Notes: generated by a model from the letters alone, not told the origin. A stretch of 64,000 bases of DNA from Hydractinia symbiolongicarpus (GCF_029227915.1 NC_079877.1:11159351-11223350); one strand, 5' to 3'; shown: positions 12,870 through 21,242, counted from the first letter of the stretch. Translations and numbers: made by a program.

Positions 12870-14640
12870 AAAGCAATGGCTTTACTAATTTTAAAAAAAG
12901 CTATAATTTACCTCAGTCTTATGCTTTGCCGTCGTGTCGTAACGTCAGAAAAGTTATTAGCTAATAACATAACATTTTTGGCTACATCAAAGAAAAAAAA
13001 AAATTTCAGTTTGCCGGTAATAGACGGACACAGATTTCGAATTAAAAATATAATACTTGAATTAAATTAATTTAGTAAAATTAATTATTATTTGCAAAAC
13101 ATTGAATAACCATTTTATTTTATAATTATTTATCTTTATTTCTTCTCTTTGAAGTTTATCGCTTAGTAAATAACCTAGGACTTAGACATACCTGTTTTTT
13201 TTATAAAAACAAGAGAGCTTACTACGATCCCTCACAAAATGAGGTCAGCGCATTCTTTTGATAAATAATTCTCTTTATGAGTTTTATTTCACTATAAAAG
13301 ACTAAAGTAGCTATAAAGTGGAGGATCCGTACAGCTATATAGTTAACAACCTTGTCCCCAGATTTTATTGCCTAATGCCAAAGCCACTATCGCTAACGGC
13401 TATCAAGTCCTCTGCCCGAGGTGCTTTTAATAGCACGGTTACCATTAGTAATCTTCTTTCCTAGCTGTTTTAATTTGAACCTGGACTCGATCAATCAAAT
13501 TTTAATAGCCCCAAAAAGGGAAAATCAGGGGATCCTTCACTTTCAGCAAAACTTGTGAGGTTTTCAATGAACGGAACTTGTTAAAAGCTCAAACAATAGA
13601 TTTTGTGTTTAGAAGAATTTCATAGTGACACTATTTATTCAAATCGACAGATCGAAAAATTATTTTCAAGTAGAGGCATCTTTTGTTCTTAAATTTAAAA
13701 TATAGTTTGCATTTCGTTTATATTTAGAACATGTATCATCTAAATTGACACGAAATCCGTCAAAATGGTAACATTAAAATTCGTGTATGTTGAAACAATT
13801 TATGTTCTAACCCGTCACTTCAGAAAAAATATATTCATTTAGGAAAACTCACAAAATTGTAATTCGATATGTTTCTCTTTTTTTTTAATTTTTTTTTATT
13901 CTTGTGGAATATGTTACCCTTACCAGTATAGGTCGATGTAATCTTCGCCAATGTCAAATCCTGACTGCATTGTTCAAGGGAAGCGACACATTAAATTTAA
14001 TGGAGGATGAATTCAAACCATACGTTCTTTTGTAAGAAACATAAACTATGAGATCATAGGTTCTAATTTGGCAAAATAATTTTTAGTTTATATAATATTT
14101 TAGATTTTCAAAAAAATTCTTTCGGGTTAAAAAAATGAATAAAAAAAACATAACTGTACGTTTTATATTAAAAATGCGTTTTGACCTAAGCAGTAAACAC
14201 TATTTTTAACAGGTGAATCTTCAAGCTCGACCCCAGCACCATTTCTAGATCTATCAGAAATCGCAGCGCCATTAAGAATTAGTGGCATCTGACGTCAGAA
14301 CAGAAAAGCTTTAGTTTGACATGTTCAACTATGTACCAAAAGTAGACACTGTTCTTCTTCCCTAACTGTAAAATTAAATCGTGCAAATAAGAATAAAAAA
14401 TGTCATTTCTCTATTGCTTTCAGAGGTTTTCTCCTGAAAACTGCCTACGTACAGAAACATATTGTTACTAAATGTTTTTGTGACAGTAAATTGGCAAAAA
14501 TGAATCCCATAATATGTTTCTGAGGACCCTATTTGCAACCTAATAAACCAGTATAGTTTTTCAATAATTGGCAAAAATAAATCCAGCAAAAAACTCTCAT
14601 TAATTAATGACAACTCAGTGGTTTTAATTATCACTTCCCA
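12870..14640. other. Intergenic, nothing recognised
   Basis: AT-rich with no protein-like ORF. A decayed 5' half of the 'CAACCTCGTCCCCAG' MITE family may be present near 13350 ('acaaccttgtccccag'). The open frames at 12876-13070 and 14374-14634 show no domain and are treated as chance. Confidence 0.5.
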
Positions 14641-14751
14641 CCAACGCGTGGGATACCTGCAGTCACCCGTTTAGTAATGAACTATGGCTAGTATATGTAG
14701 ACACAGAGAATATAAAATGTATGTTCTAGCCCAGTCCCTAAAACGCGCACG

Positions 14752-14880
14752 CGCACGCCCACGGTCTAGCGCAACAAACCCCCAATCATTCAGGGCAAGT
14801 CCTTACCATGTCATACCATCCAAAAAAACCCCGATCAGCAAGGTAGCACGCCCACGGTCATCCGCAACAAATCCCTAATA
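14752..14880 (+). repeat. Direct repeat with 93-bp spacing beside the Polinton
   Basis: 'cacgcccacggtc' followed by 'cgcaacaaa' occurs at 14754 and again at 14847, and the match continues into '(a)tcccca/taat'. It is GC-rich compared with its surroundings and lies just outside the left Polinton terminus. Confidence 0.75.
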
Positions 14881-14890
14881 ATCACTGCAT

Positions 14891-15055
14891 AGCCATGCCT
14901 AGCCATGTCTAGCCATGCCTAGCCATGTCTAGCCATGCCTAGCCATGCCTAGCGGGGTAAGGTCCGTAATAATCGATGACGTCATCTGTAGAATAAAAGA
15001 CTCCAAATTTTTCTAGCGCAATTTCCTATAATATTCTACGCGCATGGGCAATTCC
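14891..15055 (+). repeat. Polinton left terminal inverted repeat with 10-bp tandem array
   Basis: Six tandem copies of AGCCATG(C/T)CT fill 14891-14950, then 'agcggggta' and about 95 bp matching the complement of 25905-26020. Shared strings include 'aataatcgatgacgtcatct', 'gtagaataaaaga', 'tttttctagcgcaatttcc' and 'ataatattctacgcgcatgg'. The right end has only about one and a half of the 10-bp units, so the exact outer boundary is uncertain and no target duplication could be assigned. Confidence 0.85.
14977..14984. promoter_or_regulatory. CRE palindrome TGACGTCA in the left TIR
   Basis: The perfect 8-bp cAMP response element TGACGTCA lies about 80 bp upstream of the first rightward gene and is mirrored in the right TIR at 25984-25991. 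CREB/ATF proteins bind this site in animals. A promoter role here is inference from position. Confidence 0.5.
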
Positions 15056-15059
15056 CAAC

Positions 15060-15939
15060 ATGCTCAGCAAAAAATTGAGCAAATGCCAGAGCACCCATTT
15101 TTCAAAAAACTATGTATTTAATAGAATGGATTCATACACCGTAAAACAGCTACGAGATATCGCAAAAACACGTGGACTATGTAGGGGTGTTGGCGGGATA
15201 CGCAAAAAGGATCTGCTTCAACATCTCAAGAATGATATCGCAAACCAGGAAAAATGGATAAAGGCTGTTGAGGAGAAGTTCTATGCGATCGCGTTTATCC
15301 CGGACCGTTATAAAACGCAAGACATGTGTAACAAAGCCGTTGAGGAGGATTCCGATATGTTCGAATATGTCCCAAACAAGTTCAAAACGCAAGACATGTG
15401 CATGAAAGCCGTTGAAGGGGATCTCAACATGTTCAGGCACGTGCTAGATCAATTCGAGACGCAATGCATGTGCAACAAGGTCGTTGAACACAATCCCTCA
15501 ATGTTCAAGTATATATACGACCATTTCAAGACGGAGCATATGTGCAGCATGGCTGTAGAAGGAGAGCTTATGATGCTCGGCTATGTCCCCGACCATTTCA
15601 AGACGCAAGACATGTGATGTGTATGAAGGCTATTGAAAAGGATCCCTGGGTATTCATGTACGTGCCTGATAAGTTCAGGACCCAAGAAATAAGTAATGGG
15701 GTTATTGAAAGGTCTGCCTACCTATTCGAACATGTAATGGATTGGTTTGTTACCCGGGGCATGCTATCAAATAGGAAAAGCAAACTTAAATGGCAAAAGA
15801 GTATCGCCAGAGGAAAGCCGAAAAGAATAGAATTAAGGTGGCGTTAGCTCCAATAACATGGCATCCAGATAGGGTCATCAGTTGGTGCTATTCGAAGGAT
15901 GAAAAGGCAGATCTTAAAAAGGTGTGGCGGTTGGTCTAA
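15060..15939 (+). pseudogene. SAP-like plus DUF4116-like repeat protein, frameshifted
   Basis: The first frame runs 15060-15617, with a likely true start at the second Met (15126). Residues after it (TVKQLRDIAKTRG...RKKDLLQHL) look like a SAP-type DNA-binding helix pair. Then come about seven units of roughly 23 residues of the form 'C.KAVE.D..MF.YVPD.FKTQDM', the pattern I associate with DUF4116 repeats of large DNA viruses and protists. A tandem 5-bp repeat (ATGTG ATGTG at about 15610-15622) shifts the frame; the repeats continue in the 15620-15780 frame. A second shift near 15780-15800 leads into a basic C-terminal stretch with PITWHPDRVISWC ending at 15939. It is the first gene inside the left TIR. 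Role unknown; possibly DNA-associated or host-interacting. The family name is from memory. Confidence 0.7.
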
Positions 15940-15944
15940 GCCAA

Positions 15945-15975
15945 GGTTATCTTGCAGCTATTGTTGCAAAATAAT
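15945..15975 (+). terminator. Candidate 3' hairpin after the DUF4116-like gene
   Basis: 'ttatcttgca' pairs with 'ttgcaaaataa' across a short loop just after the stop at 15937-15939. The preceding 'ccaaggttatctt' recurs at the 3' end of the next gene (about 16349), also leading a hairpin. Interpretation as a termination or 3'-end signal is inference. Confidence 0.4.
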
Positions 15976-16042
15976 ACTGCTATAATACAAGACATCGCAG
16001 TAAATCTCGGCAATCTTCGGACCTTGTTGAAATATATATAAA

Positions 16043-16402
16043 ATGGTACTCTGTTGCTGGTGCTCCGTAAAACTACTCGACAAAGTCAGGTGGCCAATAA
16101 GATACAACCCTCCAAACCTGGCTGCCCATATGAGCGATGATGGTGAGTACATTTACGAGGGTTACTTTTGTAGTAATGCATGCTGCTTGGCTTATGTGGA
16201 AGTGCGAAAGTTTTATGACAGCGCGTATGAAATATCGCTGTGGCTGTTGAAAAGGCGTTTTAAAGGAAGGCCTGCCCCGAACTTGAGACGCTTCAAAAGA
16301 TTTGGGGGTGACTCGACGCAAAAAGATTTTTTAAGGTTGGCTTGGGCCAAGGTTATCTTACACCAAGGTTGTAAGATAACACTACTAATAAATGTGCATT
16401 AG
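16043..16402 (+). CDS. FCS-type zinc-finger protein, VLTF2-like
   Basis: 119 codons. The N-terminus has CCWC (residues 4-7), and about 40 residues later FCSNACCLAYV, together a C-x2-C ... C-x3-C treble-clef/FCS-type zinc site. This layout matches the viral late transcription factor 2 group of nucleocytoplasmic large DNA viruses and of Polintons, and the downstream 'SLWLLKRR...LRRFKRFGG' segment fits too. If so, it would activate late viral transcription. The last 20 residues overlap a hairpin with arms gttatcttac/gtaagataac and may not be native; a 1-bp change near 16325 would give an earlier end. The frame is otherwise intact. VLTF2 assignment is by pattern recall. Confidence 0.6.
   Translation: MVLCCWCSVKLLDKVRWPIRYNPPNLAAHMSDDGEYIYEGYFCSNACCLAYVEVRKFYDSAYEISLWLLKRRFKGRPAPNLRRFKRFGGDSTQKDFLRLAWAKVILHQGCKITLLINVH
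16352..16380. terminator. Candidate 3' hairpin, 10-bp perfect arms
   Basis: gttatcttac (16352-16361) and gtaagataac (16371-16380) form a perfect stem with a 9-base loop at the 3' end of the FCS zinc-finger gene. It follows the same 'ccaaggttatctt' lead-in seen after the preceding gene. Confidence 0.5.
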
Positions 16403-16580
16403 CTTTGAATATAGCTTTAAAAGTATGGTATTCATGACCTTCCTGACCGGCATCGGTCTCTCTCTGCCACTTATAGCCTTAACATGCGTACAAGAATCAG
16501 AGAGAGAAAAGTATAATAAACAGAGGATTCAAGACCTATGGGACGTCCTGTCTCCCTTCCTCTCTACATCTGGCAACTAG
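16392..16580 (+). CDS. Small hydrophobic protein of the Polinton, hypothetical
   Basis: 62 codons with one likely membrane helix (VFMTFLTGIGLSLPLIALTC, about residues 13-32) followed by a charged helix (ESEREKYNKQRIQDLWDVL). It begins 12 bases before the end of the previous frame, on the same strand. Small membrane proteins are common in Polintons, but I cannot name this one, and a chance ORF is possible. Confidence 0.4.
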   Translation: MCISFEYSFKSMVFMTFLTGIGLSLPLIALTCVQESEREKYNKQRIQDLWDVLSPFLSTSGN

Positions 16581-16620
16581 CTGAGCACGCTCTTGTTCGT
16601 TAATAGCTTTTACTATCCTA

Positions 16621-17289
16621 TTAAAGCACTAGCGCATCTGTTCCTTCATACCTCTCCTTTTTCAGGCTAATCAGGCTATACTCGTAGTCGCTGATTTTAC
16701 CATTCTCCATTGCCTTTGAAATAAGATCGACGATAGAGTTTAATTTCTCTTCTGCAAGCAGCCTTGTACCTTCATGTTTTTTGGATTTAACACGTAACCG
16801 TTTAGAGGCGTTCCGGAGACCAGCTTGCCCTATTCCGGCGGCAATTGCGAGTTCTCCCATGGCACAAGTCAAGGGGACCCCCAAACCAGAGGCCATAGCT
16901 CCAATCCCTAGTCCGGGCGTAATTACACCCACGCCAAGCAATCCGTGGTCAGAGAAACGTACCCATGTATTGTGCATCTTGAATTTCTTCGCAAGCCTGC
17001 TCCGCTCCTTTATTCCATCCCGCAGATATTGCTCTATCTCCTCGATCTTCTTGAGTCTGAAGACTTGTCCGTCATCCTGATCAGAGCCTTGCGCAGGCGC
17101 GCTTGGCAAACTCGCATAAAGTTTGCTGTTATCAGACTTTATTCTATGAGAATAAAGTCTGATAACAGCAAGGCCAATGAACGTGAAATTCTTCTCATGG
17201 TGATATACGTCTGTTAACATGAACTCTAGATGGACCGTAGAGCCTTTCAGTAGAAAGTAAACAGGAGTGTCAAAATTCCAAGTCAACAT
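16621..17289 (-). CDS. Conserved-looking Polinton protein with glycine-rich hydrophobic segment
   Basis: 222 codons, uninterrupted, on the minus strand. Order: N-terminal ~60 residues partly encoded by a perfect DNA palindrome; a charged helical stretch (LKKIEEIEQYLRDGIKERSR); a glycine-rich hydrophobic region (LLGVGVITPGLGIGAMASGL, about 118-137); a basic stretch (ASKRLRVKSKKH); and a C-terminal helical part (EEKLNSIVDLISKAMENGKI). The hydrophobic part suggests membrane or capsid-lipid contact. It resembles unnamed proteins I recall from cnidarian Polintons. The native start may be downstream of the palindrome. Function unknown. Confidence 0.6.
   Translation of the reverse strand: MLTWNFDTPVYFLLKGSTVHLEFMLTDVYHHEKNFTFIGLAVIRLYSHRIKSDNSKLYASLPSAPAQGSDQDDGQVFRLKKIEEIEQYLRDGIKERSRLAKKFKMHNTWVRFSDHGLLGVGVITPGLGIGAMASGLGVPLTCAMGELAIAAGIGQAGLRNASKRLRVKSKKHEGTRLLAEEKLNSIVDLISKAMENGKISDYEYSLISLKKERYEGTDALVL
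17125..17169. repeat. Perfect 21-bp palindrome with 3-base loop
   Basis: Left arm 17125-17145 and right arm 17149-17169 are exact reverse complements (outer bases gctgttatcag, inner bases tttattct), with loop atg. Because of the symmetry, both strands encode the same peptide (AVIRLYS, H or M, RIKSDNSK). It lies inside the 222-codon frame. Confidence 0.95.
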
Positions 17290-17344
17290 ATCTCCCCGGA
17301 CGTTTAGCTCGTTGGTGGGAAGTAAGGCCAGAATTTTGGACTTT

Positions 17345-17599
17345 TTACCTGTCTAAAGTAGTCTTGCTGCCCTTGTTGGGTGTTTGATAATTATCAAACC
17401 CTATGGCCTTCATATGCGTACTACGCAACAACCTCTGAAGCTTTCCAATGGTTGGAAAATTACCATCTTGCAACGTGCGTACTACTTCTGGTAAGGATCC
17501 TTTCCCCGTCACAACCTTTTTTATCTGGTGCCATTCCCAGCCCGTTCCTAAGATTCGTGTATACCCCAACGATGGAACCATTAGGCCCCTACAGGTCAA
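17345..17599 (-). CDS. Short Polinton ORF, hypothetical
   Basis: 84-codon minus frame whose C-terminal half reads like real protein (LPEVVRTLQDGNFPTIGKLQ, AIGFDNYQTPNKGS). Its N-terminal part overlaps the opposite-strand capsid frame, where the plus-strand reading is the more protein-like. It may be the 3' end of a broken minus-strand gene joined here by a rearrangement. No family recognised. Confidence 0.3.
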   Translation of the reverse strand: MTCRGLMVPSLGYTRILGTGWEWHQIKKVVTGKGSLPEVVRTLQDGNFPTIGKLQRLLRSTHMKAIGFDNYQTPNKGSKTTLDR

Positions 17600-18342
17600 G
17601 GTCAGGGATTATGTTGCGACGGAAGAAGAAAAGGCAATAGTGGCAGCCTATGGCAACACCTTCCGTATACCTTTGGGTAAAATGTTCGAGTTGACAAGAG
17701 ATCTCCTTCTTTATCCGGCGGGCCTCCATGACAGGCTGCAATTTGTAATACATTTTGCGGCTTATGGTGACGTCATAAAAGATGCCGGGACAGCAGCCTC
17801 AGGGTCTACGGCATCCAAGGCGGATGATCATACTACGTAGCAAGATAGTCACCATAAAAAAAGGCTGACACCATATCTAAATTGTAGCTAAATAACCCAG
17901 CCAAGAGTCTCAAAGGTGTCTTGCTAGTGTTTATAGACCCTGGAAAAGTGAAGCCCTATGCCGGGTCAATGAAGTCTCCTACAACCCCAAGATTGAGAGG
18001 ATAAGCGTGACGGTGGAAGGGGAGCCTAATGAACTGTATAGCCATGCCATGCTTCCCAAGGACCATCTCGAACAGATTTTCAATATTTTCGGTGCCCACG
18101 ATAGCAATGTCACCATAGGCCAATTTTTCAATGAACGATACGCGTTATTCATCGATTTTCGAGCATCTCCCGACGATACCTTGCATGGTAGCGGAAGGCC
18201 CCCGCAGAGACTTAGTGATGGTATCACGTTGCATATCACAAAGAAAGCTGACGGAACAGGAGATTTTAGATACTACGTGTACTTGCTTCAAGACGCTCAA
18301 TTAAGTATCTTAGATTGTGGGTTTCACGGCGTGGAGTATTAA
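17448..18342 (+). pseudogene. Probable major capsid protein (double jelly-roll), partial and frameshifted
   Basis: Two plus-strand frames read as one protein. Frame one, from about 17540 to 17840, contains FRIPLGKMFELTRDLLLYPA and GLHDRLQFVIHF. Frame two, from about 17925 to 18342, contains YNPKIERISVTVEGEPNEL, FIDFRASPDDTLHGSGR and YYVYLLQDAQLSI. The pattern 'IPL...AGL.DRL' followed by a C-terminal '.LHGSGR' and a 'DAQ' strand is what I recall for Polinton/adintovirus double jelly-roll capsid proteins. The N-terminal third is missing and the frame is broken near 17840-17925. It would form the virion shell if intact; this copy cannot. Confidence 0.65.
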
Positions 18343-18408
18343 TAAATGTTAAAGTACCTCCAGAATATGTGAAGGATTGGTAATAATTCCCGGGCTTTAC
18401 CAAGGGGT

Positions 18409-18425
18409 TGGGTGGCACCCCACCC
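18409..18425. terminator. Short GC hairpin between convergent genes
   Basis: tgggtgg and ccaccca are complementary across a tight loop, about 70 bp after the stop of the capsid frame. Confidence 0.35.
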
Positions 18426-18437
18426 ACTTTTGAATAC

Positions 18438-18469
18438 AATTTTCACTACTATTGTAGGTAGTGAAAATT
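18438..18469. terminator. Candidate 3' hairpin, 12-bp perfect arms
   Basis: aattttcactac (18438-18449) and gtagtgaaaatt (18458-18469) form a perfect stem with an 8-base loop at the 3' end of the minus-strand coiled-coil gene, facing the convergent capsid gene. Confidence 0.5.
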
Positions 18470-19095
18470 AGCGTCTGCCTACGACATTCGAACATTCCCT
18501 CGAATAGATCCTGTGTATCACCATCAGGTAGCGTGAAGTGATTTAGGTAACAATTATCGGTACCTAGGGTATCGTCTCTGAATCGGCACCAAGCATGTAC
18601 AGCATTCGGATCATCACATTCTGGTTTCCTTACAGCCATCTCGGGATACATTGCCTTTAGAGTGCTTATTCTTGTGCCTAGCTGCTTACGTTGTCATCGG
18701 ATCATGTAGTGTTTATGTATGCCTTTTTTCCATGTTCGTGAGGATCATTTTTATCAACCACGCATAGCACTGTATCATATTGATATCGGTGTGAAACATG
18801 CCTATGTCGTAGTTCCGAGTTGTCTTGTTTAAGAGCACAAAGCTGTTCATCCTTATCCTCGAGCTCATTCCCCAACACCATGAGTTGGTTGTCCCTATCC
18901 TGGATTTCATCACCGAGTAAGGCCAAGGCCCAATCACTGTCCTCCAGGGCCTGGTGATGCTCCTTAGGCTCATCCTGTAGTTTTTTCACACCTGCCCGGG
19001 CTAGTCATTTAATGACCCCAATAGCTTTTGGTTTTCGGAAACAGCAAACTAGTTCCAAGGCGCCTCAAGTGTGACAAAGACGCCATGCCCATTTT

Positions 19096-19140
19096 TCTCT
19101 CCTCCTCGCATACCTGATCGGAGGAGGGTGGCACCCCCTC
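19096..19140. terminator. Candidate GC-rich hairpin downstream of the packaging ATPase
   Basis: ctcctcc (about 19100) pairs with ggaggag (about 19130), followed by gagggtg/caccccctc. It lies in the gap between the ATPase relic and the coiled-coil gene (minus-strand order), consistent with a 3'-end signal. Weaker than the others. Confidence 0.3.
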
Positions 19141-19327
19141 ACTTTCTTCCTATAATTTCTTGCCTTGTTATAGCTCCCTCAACATATTGAAAATTGCTCT
19201 TTATATCAACAATACCCAAAAAACGTCCAATATTGGCACGTTTGAACATAACTTGCGACGACATTTTTCTATATACCGATGCCTGCCCAGAGGTTTTCAC
19301 TGTGGTCATTCGAGAATCTTACAAGTC

Positions 19328-19883
19328 CTAAGATGCTCCAACCTCACATGCAGGCAAGCATGTTTGTTTCAGCTCGGCCTTGATATCATTCCAATCCTGA
19401 ATTAGGTTTGTTTCCTCGTCTATCATTTTCATATCCGATCGCTCATGAGGAAGCCATAAAAACAGGGCTTTCTTCTGCCTCATCAGATTCTTGGGCAAAG
19501 CCGTATACGACCGCGTAATAGCCACAGGTTGTGTTTGCAATGCCTGCCACTGATGGCAAGCTCAAGTAGGGATTACCGACGCTTGTCAAGGTCCTCGTTA
19601 GCAATACAGTCGTCGATTATGAAGAGGCTTTCTTTGCCTGTCAATAATGAGGACAATTTCTGGATCCATGCAAACAGCTCATTTCCAGGAGTACATAGCT
19701 ATCCTTCCAAAGTGAGGACCTTCATAGGTAGGTACTGTTCCACCGTATTGTTGAACATAAAATGATAATATTATGACAGTGGTGCCTGTATTCGGCTTCA
19801 AGCAGGTAAAGGACGCGCTGTGTCTTGCCACAAGACGTCGGGCCTGTGAAAATTGCCGTATGCGAATTTCTTACGACATCCAT
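19328..19883 (-). pseudogene. Polinton packaging ATPase (FtsK/HerA, A32-like), broken
   Basis: On the minus strand, frame one from 19883 has a strand-loop-helix with Walker A GPTSCGKT. A second frame has a Walker B strand SLFIIDDC followed by ANEDLDKRR and an in-frame TAA, then LLELAISGRH. A third frame (19540-19328) holds RSYTALPKNLMRQKKALFLW and the acidic tail. The order Walker A, Walker B, sensor, 'S.TA.PKN.RRQ' is that of Polinton genome-packaging ATPases, which pump DNA into capsids. At least two frameshifts and one stop make it non-functional. It follows directly on the zinc-ribbon frame at 19798-20196, which probably supplied its N-terminus. Confidence 0.8.
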
Positions 19884-20196
19884 TTAATTCAATAGTTTGA
19901 CCACTCTCGATCGTGAATTTTCGTGAATAAAGTTCGGCGTACTGGGGTATAATGTTGTATGTGAGTAGGTTATAGAGAATCAGATAATTCTTATCCTGTT
20001 GAACCCCTCTAAATTCTTTATCGATAGCAAGTGCGTCTACTTTGTGTTCAACGATTTCGTCCTTGTATTTGATACAAGGCCTCGCCTTAGCTTTGGCCAG
20101 GCAGTCTATGCAACTTTTCGTTCGATTATTCCCCCTGAATTTAAACCGATCTAGGGATAATATATTTTTACATGTCCTGCAACATCTGATGTCTAT
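19798..20196 (-). pseudogene. Zinc-ribbon frame leading into the ATPase
   Basis: A 132-codon minus frame without an ATG (TAA lies directly upstream). It has a C-x2-C ... C-x2-C ribbon: CCRTCKNILSLDRFKF, then SCIDCLAKAK. Then comes LILYNLLTYNIIPQYAELYS and a segment ending just where the Walker A frame of the ATPase opens in another register. The ribbon is paralogous to the one at 20265-20525. Either a separate small zinc protein or the frameshifted N-terminus of the ATPase. Confidence 0.55.
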
Positions 20197-20264
20197 TTAG
20201 TATTATATATTGAGCCCGCTGTAATGCTTTCGCCTCATCGGCAAGCGTTGGAGAACTAAACGTT

Positions 20265-20525
20265 TCATCGTATCTTATTATGTACATGTAGTTCAAAATT
20301 TTCCCACGTGTACTCCTCATTAAACTGGACTAGAATATGATCTTGTAGGAAGTTTTTTAACTCATACAAGGGTTGCATGTAGATACGACGTCTAGGGTGA
20401 CCCTTTGACAGTCTCTTAAGATCAAGGCATGGGATGCATGTACTAGTTAATTGACCTTTGCCCCTGATCTTGAACTGATTTAAGGGGAGAGATTTTGAAC
20501 ACACGAGACATTTTCTCTCTTCCAT
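20265..20525 (-). CDS. Small zinc-ribbon protein of the Polinton
   Basis: 86 codons, intact. RKCLVCSKSLPLNQFKIRGK followed by TCIPCLDLKR gives a C-x2-C ... C-x2-C zinc ribbon with the same spacing and flanking pattern ('L..F..RG....C..C') as the frame at 19798-20196. The C-terminal half (YELKNFLQDHILVQFNEEYT) is helical and may be its own domain. Possibly a nucleic-acid-binding or transcription factor; function unknown. A 14-bp hairpin separates it from the next gene upstream. Confidence 0.6.
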   Translation of the reverse strand: MEERKCLVCSKSLPLNQFKIRGKGQLTSTCIPCLDLKRLSKGHPRRRIYMQPLYELKNFLQDHILVQFNEEYTWENFELHVHNKIR

Positions 20526-20527
20526 AT

Positions 20528-20556
20528 TTCTATTTGCCCCAGGGGCAAGTAGAAAT
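20528..20556. terminator. Hairpin between two minus-strand Polinton genes
   Basis: tttctatttgcccc and ggggcaagtagaaa pair with one mismatch and a single-base loop, in the 44-bp gap between the stop of the 78-codon gene and the start of the zinc-ribbon gene. Confidence 0.45.
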
Positions 20557-20569
20557 AATATCAGGCGGT

Positions 20570-20806
20570 CTACTTCGGAGCTATTAACGATTTTTGTACA
20601 ACCCTTGTTTTATCGTGTATTCGTCGAACAAAATCGCTGCCGTCATGTATCCGGCGAGCTTTAAACTGTCCTTCCATATCCATCTTAACACCCGGCCTAG
20701 AAACCCCTAAGGCTTTTTTTCCGCCCATGGCAATCAGAATTGTGTATGAAACGAGCCTGGCAGACTCCCACAAAGCATCAATAATCATGGTTTCCTTAGG
20801 ACCCAT
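20570..20806 (-). CDS. Small Polinton protein, hypothetical
   Basis: 78 codons with a hydrophobic stretch (ARLVSYTILIAMGGKKALGV, about residues 16-35) followed by a basic tail with the repeated RRIHD motif. The upstream gap (20815-20850) holds three copies of ttaattaa-like sequence, a possible late promoter. No family recognised. Confidence 0.4.
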   Translation of the reverse strand: MGPKETMIIDALWESARLVSYTILIAMGGKKALGVSRPGVKMDMEGQFKARRIHDGSDFVRRIHDKTRVVQKSLIAPK

Positions 20807-20811
20807 ATTTT

Positions 20812-20850
20812 TATCATGTTTAATTAAGTTTAATTAAGCCATTTAATTAA
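20812..20850. promoter_or_regulatory. Repeated ttaattaa block between Polinton genes
   Basis: 'tttaattaag' occurs three times in about 40 bases directly upstream of the minus-strand gene starting at 20806 and after the stop at 20860. AT-rich repeats upstream of genes are common late promoters in large DNA viruses. Function here is inference. Confidence 0.3.
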
Positions 20851-20859
20851 GTATTATTT

Positions 20860-21236
20860 TTAGCAAAATTCATTGCATCTTGAAGATGTCAATATTTGGC
20901 TGAGTTTCGCCTTGTTTGCCCTGTTGGGGCTCTGGATGGCCGCCGGTGTGGTGTTTTGAGATTTTTTACCTCTGCTAAACATATACCAGACGCCGACGCC
21001 TATGGCAAGCACGGCTATCGTTCCTACCCCATAAAGGTATACATCCGTTGACTTGCTAGGGGTTGCGACAGGTTCTTGATCACCTTGTGAAGAACCTTTG
21101 CCCACGTTCTTCTGTAGGTTAGCCTTGTTCTTCCGATTCCATTCCGCAAGTCTCTTGCCTGCAGCAACATGACCCTCATTCTTTGAGGATTTGTTATAAC
21201 CCTCTCATCTTGTTGCTTCTGAACTTCTTCACTCAT
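20860..21236 (-). pseudogene. Single-pass membrane protein of the Polinton, one frameshift
   Basis: The N-terminal frame starts at 21236 (MSEEVQKQQDERVITNPQRM); a second frame takes over near 21170-21180 (HVAAGKRLAEWNRKNKANLQ) and continues to 20860. A membrane helix (VYLYGVGTIAVLAIGVGVWY) is followed by a basic tail. The order 'basic/amphipathic head, linker, one TM, basic tail' and the 'AAGKRLAEWN' segment match a small protein I recall as common in cnidarian Polintons. Possibly a minor virion membrane protein. Confidence 0.6.
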
Positions 21237-21242
21237 CTATTC

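Larger units (their letters stand above)
18397..18989 (-). pseudogene. Coiled-coil protein with viral 'PNA.H.W..' C-terminal domain, frameshifted
   Basis: The upstream frame (18989-18702) is a heptad-like acidic coiled coil (HHQALEDSDWALALLGDEIQ and DRDNQLMVLGNELEDKDEQL) leading into a short strand pair (DTVLCVVDKNDP). The next frame (about 18700-18397) continues with QLGTRISTLKAMYPEM and DPNAVHAWCRFRDD, then an NHF segment. A coiled coil followed by this sort of domain is typical of KilA-N/MSV199/BRO-type proteins of large DNA viruses. The N-terminal DNA-binding part is not visible. Assignment is by pattern and tentative. Confidence 0.45.

Noticed and set aside
14684-14878. 64-codon Arg/Ser/Pro ORF
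   Set aside because: Its repeated ARPRSSATNP peptide comes from the 93-bp direct DNA repeat; no independent coding support.
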